Shown piece after piece: positions 1-12,294 of a stretch of 64,000 nt of DNA. Every line of letters begins with the position of its first letter. Position 1 is the first letter of the stretch. Made by a program: the position numbers and the translations under genes. Origin of the DNA: Platycnemis pennipes (lineage: Eukaryota > Arthropoda > Insecta > Odonata > Platycnemididae); NCBI GenBank assembly GCA_933228895.1, contig OW121846.1, forward strand, positions 47,510,107 through 47,574,106, in the 5' to 3' direction. The notes under the pieces are model-generated. The model was given only the letters and a program-made list of their open reading frames with translations. It was not told the origin of the DNA and did no database searches.

Positions 1-2030
1 ATGATCAACTGAATGAAAAAATACATAACATTTCGCCCATACCTGAAGGTATAATGTAGATGGAATAAGTATCAATACCCTTGAGAATATGAGTGTACAA
101 ATATTAGTAATACGTCTACGATAATTTATACGGCGAATTATCGGAGACACATTTTTTGTCGACTCATAACGGTGTTATAGCTTCATTTTTGGGTATCGCC
201 GAGTAGCGTGATGTAACGAAGTCGAGGCATATATTACACCACATAATTGATTTCCGCAGCTCATTTAACTTAACGGTCATTCCCTTAGAAACCATCGGCC
301 ATTATCATCCCAGCAGTAGGTCAACGAAACCATTAAGATCTATTTTTTGGAGCCTTTACCTAAGCAATGGCTGCTAGCAATCTCGTTAGAAGTCAGGTAT
401 TAGATTTGCTGATTTTTTATTCAGTTACTACAAAAACTAGGAACCTTTTCAATGCTTTTGTCACTGTGAATCAAATGTCATAATCTTGTTTCTTTTGACT
501 ATTTAAAAACTATGATACAATAATAATATTCAATGAATTAAATTTATAAGCTTAAATGCGGTGGAACTTTACAACAATATTCAATAGTTCATTAAGTTGT
601 TATTTATATTGCAGGCACTTCAAAGTAACGACGGCAATTTAAACTGATTTCTATTCATACACCACTGCATTAATTTTTGGAGCATTTGATAATTTAGATA
701 TTATTATCAGATATGGATACATTCGTGCACTAATAAGCAATTTGTCAAGCCTTTATCATAAGTATGGCCACCTCACGAGAGTTCATAAGAAGATTTCGTG
801 GAGAAAATGAAGAAAAGGAATGAGGTCGCTTTTAGATCATGTAAACACACTCTCAATTATGGGATTTCTTTTGTCCCTTTTAAAGCAAATGGAGTCGATT
901 AAGTGTTACGAGGAGGGTTTTCATTATTATTACAATTATTGTGGAACTAAGACCATCGGTATATTCCTAACCGTAAAGAAACTGAATTCATTATTTCCAA
1001 GCGGAATTAGTGAGTTTCATTCGCTTACAGCAGAGATACGCTGTTGCTTTTCCGAAATCTTCCTCAAGATGTCACTTTCAGAGAAATTTTTTCCTGGTGT
1101 ACAGTGAGGACGGGAATTTCTCCTCGCTCTGGGCTGAAATAATTATCCGCGATATTGTACTTGAGTGATGAAACCCAACAGGGAATTCTAAGAGGGGATT
1201 ATGTACGGTGGTTAAAAGTAGCGACTAAAAGACACCTTGGGCTTTCTTTTAGCGTTATCCGAGGCTCTATATATTACGCGAACGATACCAAATGCTGTTT
1301 AAGACCACCATTCTCCTTTCTAGCGGTGGGATGAGATATCAATGAAAGTATTTCAAAAACCCTTTGATTAAACTGTCAAACTTATAATGAGATATGGCAA
1401 TTCGATCACCCAAGGATTGAATGAAAGCAAAAATAGGGTAGAAGTTAAATGTTACTGTCTTGTGAGAGTACAGTTTTGGAAAAAAATGAGAAAATCTTCA
1501 AAAAATATGTGATTGCGATGAGAGACCATACACAAATAAACAATTCCTTTGAACCATGAGGGGAAAGTGAAATTGCAATCTTTGAAAACATCCTATTAAG
1601 AATCGGTTGAATAGAAACTGAAATTGAAACAATATTGCAGCTGCAAAATAATTACTGCGAGAGGAAAAAATTAATTACCTTAAGGGGATGATACAGTTTG
1701 TGTAATCGGGAAGTTAAACCGAAAGTAGGACGAGATTTTCGAAATTTAATGGGAGGAAAATCATGATAGATTAATGATTAAATTTAGAATTTGAAAACTT
1801 AAATAACTGATTCCATAGCAGTTTATAAATTCAGAACATTAACGATGAGTGTAACTCTATTGCAAAAGACGAATTTTATGACATATTGGTAAACTTACGA
1901 AAAAGCTTATTCCTGATTATTTTCATCCACTGCACTAAAATACGATTAGAAACATTTTCATAAAGTTTTTCATTTCTCAACAGATAATAATCAGCTGAAT
2001 AAAGGCTAAGAAAGCTTTGGAGGGTAGGGT
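1..2030. other. Unassigned AT-rich DNA
   Basis: I see no recognisable gene or repeat in this stretch. The longest open frame (820-1107, +, 95 codons) has no domain, no repeat of family motifs and no sign of splice-bounded coding sequence, so I do not call it. Confidence 0.5.
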
Positions 2031-2034
2031 ATGT

Positions 2035-2190
2035 GCAGTTACAAAAGGCATCCCAATCCCCACGCTGAAGGTCAGGACTTGAATCCCCGTATTGGTAGAT
2101 ATGTTTATTGATAAGCCAGCCTCAACTTTAGTGTTCTGTGGATGGAACTTTGAATCCAGTACTCTGCCCGTCAAAAGGGATATTAATCTG
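2035..2190 (-). repeat. Possible degenerate tRNA-derived SINE remnant
   Basis: Two short blocks read on the minus strand like decayed polymerase III B boxes (a GGGGATTCAAG-type block near 2085 and a GGATTCAAAG-type block near 2150). The surrounding text resembles the SINE heads found elsewhere in the window but is too diverged to align by eye. This is a weak call. Confidence 0.22.
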
Positions 2191-3261
2191 TGAGTAAGTC
2201 TTTCCCGCTGCATTACTAATTGGCGCAAGAGTCAGTTTTACGATCATTTTCTTTCATTGGGATCTCGAGGATTGATAAAACATCTCATAGAATTGGTACC
2301 AGTGGCAGGGGAATCAATCAACATTTCCTAGAATAGAAGCCCAGTAGAGGACTCGTTCAAGTTCAATGTGCGTTGATTTATAGCAGATTTGTAAGACATC
2401 AGCATTTCTACTTCAGAACAACTTTACTCTCCATCACCTACACAGCTTCACAACTTTACCCTCCAGCATAAATAATGTGTAAGTATTCTTCCCGGGCGAT
2501 ATCTCTGCATTACGATGCTCGGAAAACAAACATGGCCATCAACCAACCTTCGTATTTTGCCATCTTGCTTGATTGAAGGCGAGTCTCATGGAGCAATGAC
2601 CGTGATGCTATTTTTTTAAAGTTTATTTTGAGTGCAAGAAAGCATTCCACACTTACTAAAGGCTGTTATTCTCACCTCGGGAATAAGAGAAGTCCAACGC
2701 CTTGCCTTTCGAGTTCCACCATAGTGAACCGTTGTCGCACATCCAGTGAGTCGTATGAAGAGGGTTTTCCGATAACTACAACTCTAATCCGCTGGTTTGC
2801 GGGCAAGCCGCGAGTACCTTAGCGGATTCACCCTCTCATTTGTACAATATTATAATTTCTAAACTGAACGGAATCGGAGCCTTTTCTTCAATGGGGGATC
2901 ATTTACATGAAAAAGAGCACAAGTTAAAAAGCTACCGAACAGAATCCTTTCACTCAATAATTGTACAACGTAACACTGATCGCCTTCAGAGCTGCTGTTT
3001 TATGTCACAGAAAGTTCTGAATCCCAATTCCATAGAAAATATCTTGGCATGTAGGCATATTTTCTGTGACCAAACTTTTTTTTACCAATTTGGATAAGTT
3101 AACTACATAGGATTAGATAACACCGAAATGGCTGTAAATTCTTAGGCAAACTAATTCAGTTGCACCAGTAATTATTCCTAAAATTGGTTTAACGCACTCT
3201 TCACCCAACTCTCCTATCCTACCCAAATGTCCTATCTGCATATTTATATATTCTTTATCTC

Positions 3262-3460
3262 GCCGGCCCTGGTGGCGGCGAGGTAAATTCTCGCCTGCTA
3301 ATCCCATGGTCGCGGGTTCGACTCCCGCCTGAATGGGTTTTTCTCCACTCAGGGCATGGTTGTTTGTTAAGCTCTGTTTGTTCACCCCCTGGGAAACCTG
3401 ATGACAATGCCTATTTGGATCCCAGGGGTATAAGGACCAACAGAATAATCCGGTCATAAA
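3262..3460 (+). repeat. tRNA-derived SINE (head plus body)
   Basis: The head (about 3262-3340) contains a perfect T-arm-like block, GCGGGTTCGACTCCCGC, with a five-base stem and seven-base loop, which serves as a B box. An A-box-like GGTGGCGGCGAGG lies upstream. The first bases do not pair with the expected acceptor 3' side and there is no cloverleaf closure, so this is a tRNA-derived SINE head and not a working tRNA gene. The body continues to about 3460. Confidence 0.6.
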
Positions 3461-3594
3461 AAATAAGCCTTATACTTGACATAATTCACTGCTTGTTGCG
3501 TTCATGTCATACGACACGGTGATAATAATTACCCTTAGCCGCTGGATCAGCTAAAAACCAATGAATACTACTAATATTTCACACTAGTCTTTTC

Positions 3595-3900
3595 TTTACA
3601 ATCTTCCCGGTCATTTTTACCTCGGTAACTCTCTTCATCAGACAACCGTGTCTCATATAATGACCAATTATATTGCTTCGTACTTTCTTAAAAGAAAGTA
3701 GAAGCTTTTTTCATTTCTTCCTCTTCTCATTGAACTTCTATTTTGTCCCTCCCTCGAAATATTTTATCACAATTTTTCTTCTCAAACACCACATTTAGAA
3801 TGCATCTAATTTTTCTTACGGTTTATGTTATCGTCCATAGTTCCCTGTCAAACAGAAGCATATTCCAGGAATAAGTTCTAATAAGTTGCTCCATCACCTC
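3595..3900 (-). pseudogene. Degenerate RTE-clade LINE fragment (RT thumb and C-terminal region)
   Basis: On the minus strand this aligns by eye, with many indels, to the C-terminal half of the better RTE copy at 12.3-13.6 kb. The region equivalent to its 12470-12560 lies around 3610-3690, and the region equivalent to its 12650-12730, including the 'ATGCTCC' block after the GSEAW-type motif, lies around 3790-3890. No reading frame survives. It is an old, 5'-truncated, dead copy. Confidence 0.6.
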
Positions 3901-6900
3901 CATTCCCTTATTTCCGCCTGTAATAAAGACAGCTGGAAATATTTCCAAGAATTCTGAGTGACTGAAAAATCTCTCATTTAACCATAGATTTAGAGCGGAA
4001 TTGATTATTAACCGAAGCCTAACTGCTTATGGTTGTATTGCACCATCTAGTCTAGACTGTATCCTAAAACAAATATGAAACCCATGCCCGAGACTGAGAA
4101 CCCATGATCTGTGGTGAGTGAGGCTGGCTCGTTACCGCCACTACCAGAGCTACTACCATAGCCACCAGAGCCGGTTTCATTCGTCAAACCTACAGCGCAG
4201 AAATTTTGTTCAACGCTTAGGGCGAGTAATAAATGTTTTTTTACGGAAAACTTTTTAAGATTCACGAATATACAATTTGAAGCAAGGCTTTTGTAACTAC
4301 GCAGTTTTCATTTACTTATGAAGCGGATATAATAAGTAGAAATGGGAAACTTCATTTATGGATTCAATCCTCCAGTTAACAACCAGAACAATATTTACCT
4401 TGAAATACATTAAAGTTATCATATACACTTTCTATTTTAACATGAATATTAAAAAAACAAAAGTTCAATGTGGCTATCCATTATCCGTTGATTTTGAAGG
4501 CATTACAACTGACAATATAAATAATAGGCTTTGAATGTTTCACCATCAGCTTTTTAAGATTGTTTTTCAGCTCCTTGTGCGTATGATACCCTTTACAAGG
4601 AACAGGTACATTGAATCAGCTTCATACTTTACAATGTTACATACATTTATTTACCAACGGATATCGCTTTGGCATTGGCAATCACTATAGGTGAAAATAG
4701 ATGGCTTGAAACTTTATTTTTAAATGAATATTGAAATATTGGACTCTCATAGTGGATGTTCAATGCTTGTAAATCTAACATTATCGTGCAAAATCCTTCT
4801 AATGAGACCCTGCTGTCATTATTCCAATAGAACGGCTTTCGTAAGCTAATATATATGGTGATAAGCATCTAAAAGTGAGAATTTAAATTTGCCGGCTGCC
4901 CCATAGATAATAAACGCGTGGATTCTGAATTCCCCTGGGAAATTAATTTTCCTCAGAAATGCAATCGAACTTGGAGCTCACTAGTGTTAATGTTTGTTCC
5001 CACCCCTTTACTTGCAATAATAATTATAAAATTCAGATGATCGTGGCTTTCAAATAAATTGGTTCAAATTCTTAGGTTGGCTCAAGGGATAATTAATAAG
5101 GTATCGATGAAATATCTGAGCCTGATTTTGATTTTCTACTGAAAAAACGCTTACGGATTGTGACCGCGTGGATAAAAATTTGATAAAATGGTTGATGGCA
5201 AAAGAGTTTCTTTGGTCAATTAATGGAAAGCAGCTGGAAAATGACTGGATTATATTTATTTCCAAAAACCGTTTATTAAAAATCATGTTTCCTCATTTTC
5301 CATTTGCTTGCCTCACTGATCCTTTCTCGACTGTTTTCCTTCCCAAATATCCAGGATTAGCTTCATTAAAGTAATATTACCAGATATAATTAATAGTTTC
5401 AGGTGTGACTTGGTGAAGTTGTTTCATGATGCATAGCAACAAAATGAAACTTTGTAATTTCACATGTCAATTATACGTGGAATTACAAATTTTTATTTTG
5501 AAGGTAATTATAAAGTCACTGGCATTAACGTTTACACATTGGCTTTTCCTAAAGCTAAATTCCTCAATATATTTTCCATGAACCAAATGATTCACTCTAC
5601 CTCCATTCCGTATGAAATCCATTATAGTATGAGGTGAAATGACTATGAGTCATGCTATTTTCCTCTCCAAAAGTACATTGACGAAGCAAGGAGAGGTAAA
5701 CCTATAAAAATGTAGTGGAGAGAGCCAATATTTATAACCAAAAAGAGGCTCTTGTGGATGAAGCTGCTTTTAACTCGTTCTATTAAGGCTGTAAAGATAA
5801 ATCTATAAATATTTCTGCCAAGCCTACAGAATAATATGCTAACTCATACCAGATATAACTAACTCTATGCTAACTCAAAATCAGAACTAAAATCTGGAGC
5901 CAACAACGAATATCATTTACTCATTGAGCTTCTTAGACGCCATCGTAGGGATTAGTTGTCTATATTGTAATGATAAAAAAAACCTGGAATAAAAAATTCT
6001 TAAACTTCAACTGGAACTAAAGACACAGGGTATTCTTGTTGCTACATTTTTGGATTTACTTCTCATTTTATAACGTTTCGTTATCTTATATTGCCTCTTT
6101 TGCCTATCATGGCCAAAATATTTTGGAGTTGACCTTGTGTATTCATTTTGCAGGTGCAAGTTGATAGGTTAGGCCCATCGTGTTAAATGTACTAGAAGAG
6201 TTATTACCAAGCAGAAAAAAACAACCATAAACATGAACGATTAGTTGATGCGATGAAAGCACGTAATTCGGTTTATGGAAGCATTTTAACCAACATTTTA
6301 CTCGTAAAATTTCAGGTACCCCATAATTGTTTAAGATGCGGATGCATCAGGAGTGTTAATGAAAGCAACAATCGATGGAATTCAAATACAAGATACAAAC
6401 ATGTGCTACAGTTAGTGTGCTTTCCTGTATGTGGTGGTTGTTTCTTATTAATCCAATGAAATAAACAACGTGAGTAAGAGCAGTCTTATACCTGCTGGAG
6501 TTCACTATATAAAAAGTTAATCTTGAGAGCATAGGATGGATAAAAACATGCATTAAATATCTCCATTCCGAGAGCACTTGGTTGGATGTGAAATGGCCGT
6601 AAAGAATGTAAAAAATATCTATATCATGCTTCTGATTCACTTTTTTTTCCTTGCGGAAGATTTCACCTTTTCTCTCTTGTAAACAGAGAGGTGCCCTCAT
6701 TTGTAATGTCCTACTGGCTTGCTCTCCGATTGCACGGCCTATGGGTAAGCTATTTTTCAACGTTGAAGAGTTTTTTTCCGGTACAATGCCTTTCGGATAG
6801 TGACACTCAATTTACTCGTCCTCCTCACCGTTTTTCTTAGCCAGTGAGTCTTATTGCAAAGTTGGAAACTCAATTTACTTTCTCACGACTCGACGTATTT

Positions 6901-7149
6901 TTTGCCCTGCATCCTCCTTTTCTCTTGCACCCGATATGTATATCTACGAATAGTATCTATTTCTGTTAAACTATGAATCTAAACACCAATTATCCTTTTT
7001 TATCTAAGTCTTCCTCCTTTCTCTCAAATTTGTAATATTAGAAAATTAACGGCAAAGTAACAAAGGAGGTTTACTTTAATCAAATAAAATTTATAGCTTT
7101 GACGGAGCGGAGATTAGCAAGGCGAGCATAATTTAGTACACAGGGTGTG
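3901..7149. other. Unassigned intergenic DNA
   Basis: No gene or named repeat is supported. A short minus-strand frame (4047-4265) is rich in Gly and Ser around its middle but has no recognisable domain. The frames at 5050-5374 overlap on opposite strands and look like chance open frames. Confidence 0.45.
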
Positions 7150-7395
7150 TTCTCATTACATTGGAAATTGAGAAGCACGTGTAATGATTGGAGCATGGTT
7201 TTTTTAAGGCATGGACGATAGCACAGCAGAAAAATGAAGACCAAGAGCATTTGAAATACGGTGCTACAAAATAATATTGAAAATACATATTGGATACACC
7301 CAGTACTAAACGAAGAATTCCTAAAAAGAGTATGGAAGAGAATAGGGGTCCACCAAAATCTATGAAAAGAAGACGGGAACAACCTAATCAGCCAG
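7150..7395 (+). pseudogene. RTE-clade LINE fragment, left part (interrupted copy)
   Basis: This matches the RT C-terminal region of the RTE family, from the block after the FLYGSEAW-type motif through the 'AGAAGACGGGA.CAACCTAATC' block, with several indels. It is cut off at about 7395 and resumes at about 7607, so it is the left half of one copy split by an insertion. No functional frame remains. Confidence 0.65.
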
Positions 7396-7606
7396 AGGCT
7401 AATAGGTTCTGATTTCAAATTGTATTACATGTGACCATACTTTTTTTCTTGCTGAATATTATGGTATCCAAATTTGGCAATAGAAACTTTATTATAGTAA
7501 TGAAAAAAAGTTCCTCATACTTGACATAAATGCATGCCTTATGACATTTCAACCCCCTGCCACACACCTTATGGTGGCTGTTCAAATATAGTGTAAATGT
7601 AGATAT
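7396..7606 (+). mobile_element. 5'-truncated CR1 LINE 3' end inserted in an RTE copy
   Basis: The right end carries the CR1 3' signature of this window, CCCCCTGCCACACACC, followed by a short spacer and a GTAGATAT tail. The same signature ends the near-complete CR1 at 20.6-26.4 kb. The left part (7396-7540) is not recognisable and may be more of the CR1 3' UTR or other DNA. The RTE text resumes directly after the tail, which marks this as a nested insertion. Confidence 0.6.
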
Positions 7607-7832
7607 TCTGAGACGTTATGCTTTGAGAGTGACTACCATTGAGGGAAATGTGAGCGGAAAGAATGGCAAAGAATTGAGGAATGGCCTCTCATGAAAGACA
7701 CTAAAGTAGTTCATGAAGGACGTAGAAGAGGTGAATTACATAACATTGTAGAGGTTAGCGGATAGAAGACCTGAGAGAAGATTTGCGTCAAATCAATCTT
7801 TGACCGGTGACGATAATGTTTCCCTGCCTTCA
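7607..7832 (+). pseudogene. RTE-clade LINE fragment, right part with 3' end
   Basis: This resumes the RTE text in the HxGLMKTIVEGK-coding region (CTGAGACGTTATGCTTTGAG replacing the usual sequence) and continues through the block that encodes the family's last residues to the conserved GCGTCAAATCAATC end and a TGACGATAATG tail. Frameshifts throughout make it a dead copy. Confidence 0.65.
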
Positions 7833-9369
7833 TGTACCGTTGTGGAATAAAAATAAAATAATTTAGTTACTGTGTGCCTTTTTATTAAATTTCCCTTTTA
7901 ATTGGGTTGGTAAGTAAAAAAATATGTCAAATTCTTGTGCCTTGTCAATCCCACCGTTTGAGGCAGGAGGCGTAGAATCCTCGTGCCCCCTTGATAAATT
8001 CAGCTAGGAAGCATAGAAACTATATTCTGGTAGTGTATATATTTACTATAGAATAATGGGGTCATTTAGCATATTTTTTACCATTTACCGCTACACATTG
8101 CGGTCAGCCGCCCCGTTTATCCTAAGGTTTATATCTTCATATATATAATACCCGGCTGGCCACCATTAAGATGAGGGGCAGGGAAGGAATTCAATTCAAA
8201 CATGCTTTAATATTTAAAGGGGATTTGTAGCTCTATCCTTGGAGTTCAGATGAGGAATAAGATTTTCGAAAAACTACTGATTGAAATGTTTTTATATGCG
8301 TTCTATTCCTCAATAATCCATGAAAGATGTGCAGACATGGAGAATCACACTTGAGAAGAAGTTTGATATACACGAACTTTTTTGTGGGATCTCAACTCAT
8401 CCTTCGTTATGAATACATGAAACTGATGAGATTGTTAATGCCCCAATAGATGGTAATGGCGAGGTGGTTAATGTCTTGGTCCTGAGCAAGACTTGGAATA
8501 AAAAGTGTGTAATGACTTGTAATAGCTGTTTGCAGCCTCAACTGATTGTGGGAGGATTATATGTGAAGGTAATTAGAGAGATTAGAATATTATCTTTCCG
8601 AGGAATCTATGCTAAAATGTTTTCCCCACGCTGAGTGGCTATTAAATACTTTTCACACATTGTCAATGATCAGCATAGTAATCATGTAGGAAACGATTTT
8701 TCATTAATTTTGAATATTCACAAATTTAACTGAAGAAAATTCAAGAGTGGCATAATTGTGTAGCAGATATTTTTTGGCTATGATTTTGAAGCTTAATTAT
8801 CTTATTTACATTACGAATTAACTTACACATATTCTATCCTGCTGTGCATTTTGCTGAAGTCTATTTTACTGAAATACTCATTGCAAGTATCCAATAAATA
8901 GCAAAATTTCGCCGGCGCAGTATTTGAGCATTATGTGGCAAAACGATTTTTCTCCGGCACACCATGTTACTGCTCAAACTTTTTGTTTCTAAGTTTTCTA
9001 AATGTTATACAATATAATCTCAGAGAGGATTAAAGTGCATAATACCTTTATAACTGCTCAGTTCTACTCCAGTGCTTTGGAGAGGATGAAGCATTAAGTA
9101 AATCATCAAATTTCTGCACATCGCAGCCTGCCAATGAAAATTAAAGGGCTAGCTGACCACCAAAAACTCCGAACTGCCCTTGATTTTATAAATACTTTTG
9201 AAATGCTGTTTTTTATCTGAAAATTCAAGCAATAACTAAGCTGAACCGTGCCATAATTTAAGCATACACTTAGAAAGAGATGGGAATTAACGTAGATAGA
9301 GAAGGAATGAGGGATACCCAGGTTCGGAATCAGCCTGCTCCTAATAAAAGTCACAATGTGGTCCATGGC
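7833..9369. other. Unassigned AT-rich DNA
   Basis: Nothing recognisable. Open frames are short and without motifs. Confidence 0.45.
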
Positions 9370-9533
9370 ATAACGTTACACCCAACGGGCAGCGTATGGC
9401 ACTCAAAATACTCTCCACAAGACACTCAAGGAGGGGCCAGAATATGAAAGAAAAATCTACTACAATCAGGATTCAAACCCGGTCCCTTTTGTTTGGGAGG
9501 CCAGTACTGTAGCCACCACACCATCCTGATCAC
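9370..9533 (-). repeat. tRNA-derived SINE, main family
   Basis: Read on the minus strand, the head starts near 9533 with GATCAGGATGGTGTGGTGGC (A-box-like), followed by a B box GGGTTTGAATCCTG at about 9468-9481. The body with an ACTCTCCACA block follows. The same head-plus-body arrangement recurs many times in this window (for example 46.8-47.0, 47.85-48.15 and 59.7-60.0 kb). Confidence 0.65.
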
Positions 9534-10585
9534 ACAATGTTAGTATTCACATAATAATTCGAAGAATCAACGTTTTAACAGAGTGAAGTGTGAAGGCATA
9601 CCAAAGTGGAGCCACAAAAACCTGTTAGATAATCAATGAAATATTAAAATAATTATCAAGTTCAATAACGAATCCTTATATAATGTTGATTTTTGAGCTG
9701 CACTTTGCTCTTTAAATAATTATTTTCTCCAACATTTCCAGGGTCTCTGTTTACGAAGGGATCAAGTGAGAGGTAAAGGATTGCCTCGGTCACACGCTTC
9801 GCTCCGCACGTAGGCGATGAACGAAAAGCCCTTGGACATTACATCTAAGGACTTTTCGTTCGAATCTCAATTATAGCACCATCCGTTATGAGATGTGGGC
9901 GACCGTATTTCTCTAGGCATGAGCCCAAGGAGGATAGAATGAGGTCGATGCGTTTGCTCGTGTTTTGGAGCCATTAGTGGGCATGAGAGGGTGACCAGAG
10001 AAAAGTTAACGGTTTCAAAGCAATCGATTCAATTCTAAGGCGCTTTCCTGCGTGCGACAACGTGCTAGGAGGCGTTCAATTTAATTGCTCAACGAAGCGA
10101 TGTCCCAATTAGTTGCTTAGAAAAAATACCCTACACTCACAGGTCGCTTGGCGCTGTTAGATTTCAAAAAGTGGACCAACGAACCACATGATGTAAGTCC
10201 TTAACGGCTGAAATAGGTGGATTGGAAACCGAATAGCAAAGTTTCCTGAGCCAGGTGTCGAATCATGGATCCTTTGCATTCATTGACATCGCTCAGATCT
10301 CTGCACCAATTGGGATTTATAATAAAAAAATTTTCTTAAAAGGACCTCTAGGAGCTACCTTAGCTCTAGTGTCCATTGTCCACCATTCCGAGGTTCGATT
10401 CTTGGTCCTGCAGACCCTTTTCCAAAAGGAATTTTCAACAGCCATTCAAACCAGAGCGAGCAAACCCCTTGAGGTTCTGACTTGGAAATGGTATTACTAT
10501 TCCATCGCTAGAAATTAAGCATACGATTGGTCTGAAATTTATATACATACAATAGCTTCAATAGTTTTACCACTTTTGGTCATCT
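9534..10585. other. Unassigned DNA
   Basis: No family recognised. The part at 9770-10110 is less AT-rich than its surroundings but shows no coding or repeat signature that I can name. Confidence 0.4.
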
Positions 10586-10765
10586 AAGTGGTTGATGCAG
10601 TGGCTAGAGCTCTGGATATCTTTTCGGAAGACCAGGGTTCATACCGGGGGTGGCATACATTTCATTGAAATGCTGATCCCTCCTTAAGTACGGTGTGGAT
10701 AGCTGAAAAGGTCCATCATTCCGTTCGTCAAATGGGATATGAAACACTGGAACCCTAAACGTGGT
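10586..10765 (+). repeat. tRNA-derived SINE, main family
   Basis: The head reads GTTGATGCAGTGGCTAGAGC (A-box-like) with a decayed B box AGGGTTCATACC about 35 bases later. The body contains CGTTCGTCAAATGGGA, the family's diagnostic CGTCCGTC-G-ATGGGACG block in mutated form. It is followed by short ordinary intergenic sequence. Confidence 0.6.
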
Positions 10766-11308
10766 GGTTTCCATCAAGGGATAGGCTTTTGATGATTTAG
10801 GGGTACGAGAGGAAAGTTTTAAAATGGCGAAAGTTGCGTTAAGCATATCGTTCGTCTAAAATATATCCAGTAATTGGTGAACAACCCGAATAAATTAACA
10901 ACGAAAAACTAACATATTGTTAGTGGCTACACAAGGGATTCTATTGTAAATTAAAAGAGCCAATTAAACTAAGATGATTGGTCTTGGATAGGGGTATTGA
11001 TTTAATAAATGAACTTCTGAGGGGTACGAAGGGGAGAAAAGGTTGAGAATCCCTGCCTTAGAGACTTTTGTTGGGAGCTGATCAATGCCAATGCCAGGTT
11101 TATCTTCTTCATTCACTCCATATATCCATGTCTTTCAAAACTACCACTCGTTATTAATGGTAAAAATGAGCTTAATCGTCAGTTAACTACCCAAAAAACA
11201 ACAAGTTCCTTTCTCTGTCTTTCCTTACGCTCTTTTTTTCCTTTTGCGATTGATTAAAAAATTGCTACTTCATGCCAGCACATTTAATTGCCCTTTGTTT
11301 ATCCCTCC
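10766..11308. other. Unassigned DNA
   Basis: Nothing recognisable in this stretch. Confidence 0.4.
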
Positions 11309-11372
11309 CATCACATCTACATCTACGTCTATATAATATCCTGTAAGCCATCATAAAGACATGTTGGCAAAT
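11309..11372 (-). mobile_element. CR1 LINE 3' end fragment
   Basis: A minus-strand relic of the CR1 3' terminus: CACATCTACATCTACGTCTA (the complement of the TAGATG-type tail) followed by ATCCTGTAAGCCATCA, which matches the ACCCTGCAAGCCACC block of the 20.6-kb element. About 60 bases remain. Confidence 0.55.
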
Positions 11373-11614
11373 TAAATATTAATATCTACGCTAAGTCATT
11401 CCGGAACCAAGTGCTTCAGGTTATAAAACAGTTCTGTAGCTGAGGATTTTTAGACGACAAACAAAGAAAAAGGGCTTAAACATCAAGTGACAACAAATCG
11501 GATATGTAAGTGCATTTTAGGTTGCGCAGTACATAATTCATCTGTAAAGGCTTGTAACTTGTAATAATTCTTGCTAAATACATTCCTATACATTTAATTA
11601 GAAATCAAAGATTT
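11373..11614. other. Unassigned DNA
   Basis: Nothing recognisable before the LINE remnant starts. Confidence 0.35.
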
Positions 11615-12290
11615 TGCCTACAAAACATTCGTTAGGCCTGTTTTAGAGTATGGGGCGTCAGTCTGGGATCCTTATTTGGGAGGGGAGAAAAAACACTGGC
11701 AAAAGTTCAGCGTTTAGCCGCAAGATTTGTAATGGGAAATTTTAAAAGGAAGGCTAGTGTAACGGAGATGAGGAAGGTGAACGAAACTGCTGGACATCAC
11801 TCGAATTGAGGAGGAGGAAAGCACGCCTTAAATGCATTCATAAAGCATATGTTGGTGATCCGGCGTGGAATATATATATATCCGAACGACTGAAAAGACC
11901 GAGTTATCTGGCAAGAAAAGACCACAATTATAAGATAGAGCCTCCGAGGCAGCTCTCTAACGTATTGAAATATTTCTTCCTGCATCGGGGGATATGGGAT
12001 TGGATCAGTTTACCCAAGGAAGTGTTGGATCCCTTTACAAATAAAACTCGGGTGTTTATGACGAGGTTAAAAAATTGTTCTGTGAGGGTTGTTTTTGGTA
12101 CTGTGAATGTTTTTTGTGTATTGTGAGGATTTGTACACTGTGGGGTATTTTTTTCTATTGTCTTTTTGATGTATTTTGGCAGTCTTCATTTTTTATGGAT
12201 TGATTTTTTTTATTCAATCGGTTCATACCGATTTATGTTACCACCCCACCACATGGTCAAATTGTGACTACTTTGTAATAATAATAATAA
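11615..12290 (+). pseudogene. CR1-group LINE reverse transcriptase, C-terminal remnant with 3' UTR
   Basis: The C-terminal end of a CR1-type ORF2. The first frame (from 11619) encodes FVRPVLEYGASVWDPY, the standard post-RT block of CR1/L2 RTs. A frame change follows and then QRLAARFV, and after a second frame change a 106-codon frame (11806-12126) covers RRRKARL, YLARKDHNYKIE and SNVLKYFFLHRGIWDWISLP, the family's terminal 'trim and IWN-LP' region. About 160 bases of 3' UTR with an AAT-type simple repeat end follow. It is 5'-truncated and carries two frameshifts, so it is inactive. It differs from both the 16-20 kb and the 20.6-26.4 kb elements, so it represents a third CR1-group lineage. Confidence 0.75.
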
Positions 12291-12294
12291 TTAG

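Noticed and set aside
820..1107. Open frame of 95 codons
   Set aside because: No motif, no neighbouring exon signals, low-complexity AT-rich surroundings.
3262..3340. Candidate tRNA gene
   Set aside because: The T arm is perfect, but acceptor ends do not pair and there is no complete cloverleaf; SINE head instead.
4047..4265. Gly/Ser-rich minus-strand frame, possible secreted or cuticle-like peptide
   Set aside because: No signal peptide, short, and the Gly/Ser run is only about 15 residues; no support for a gene.
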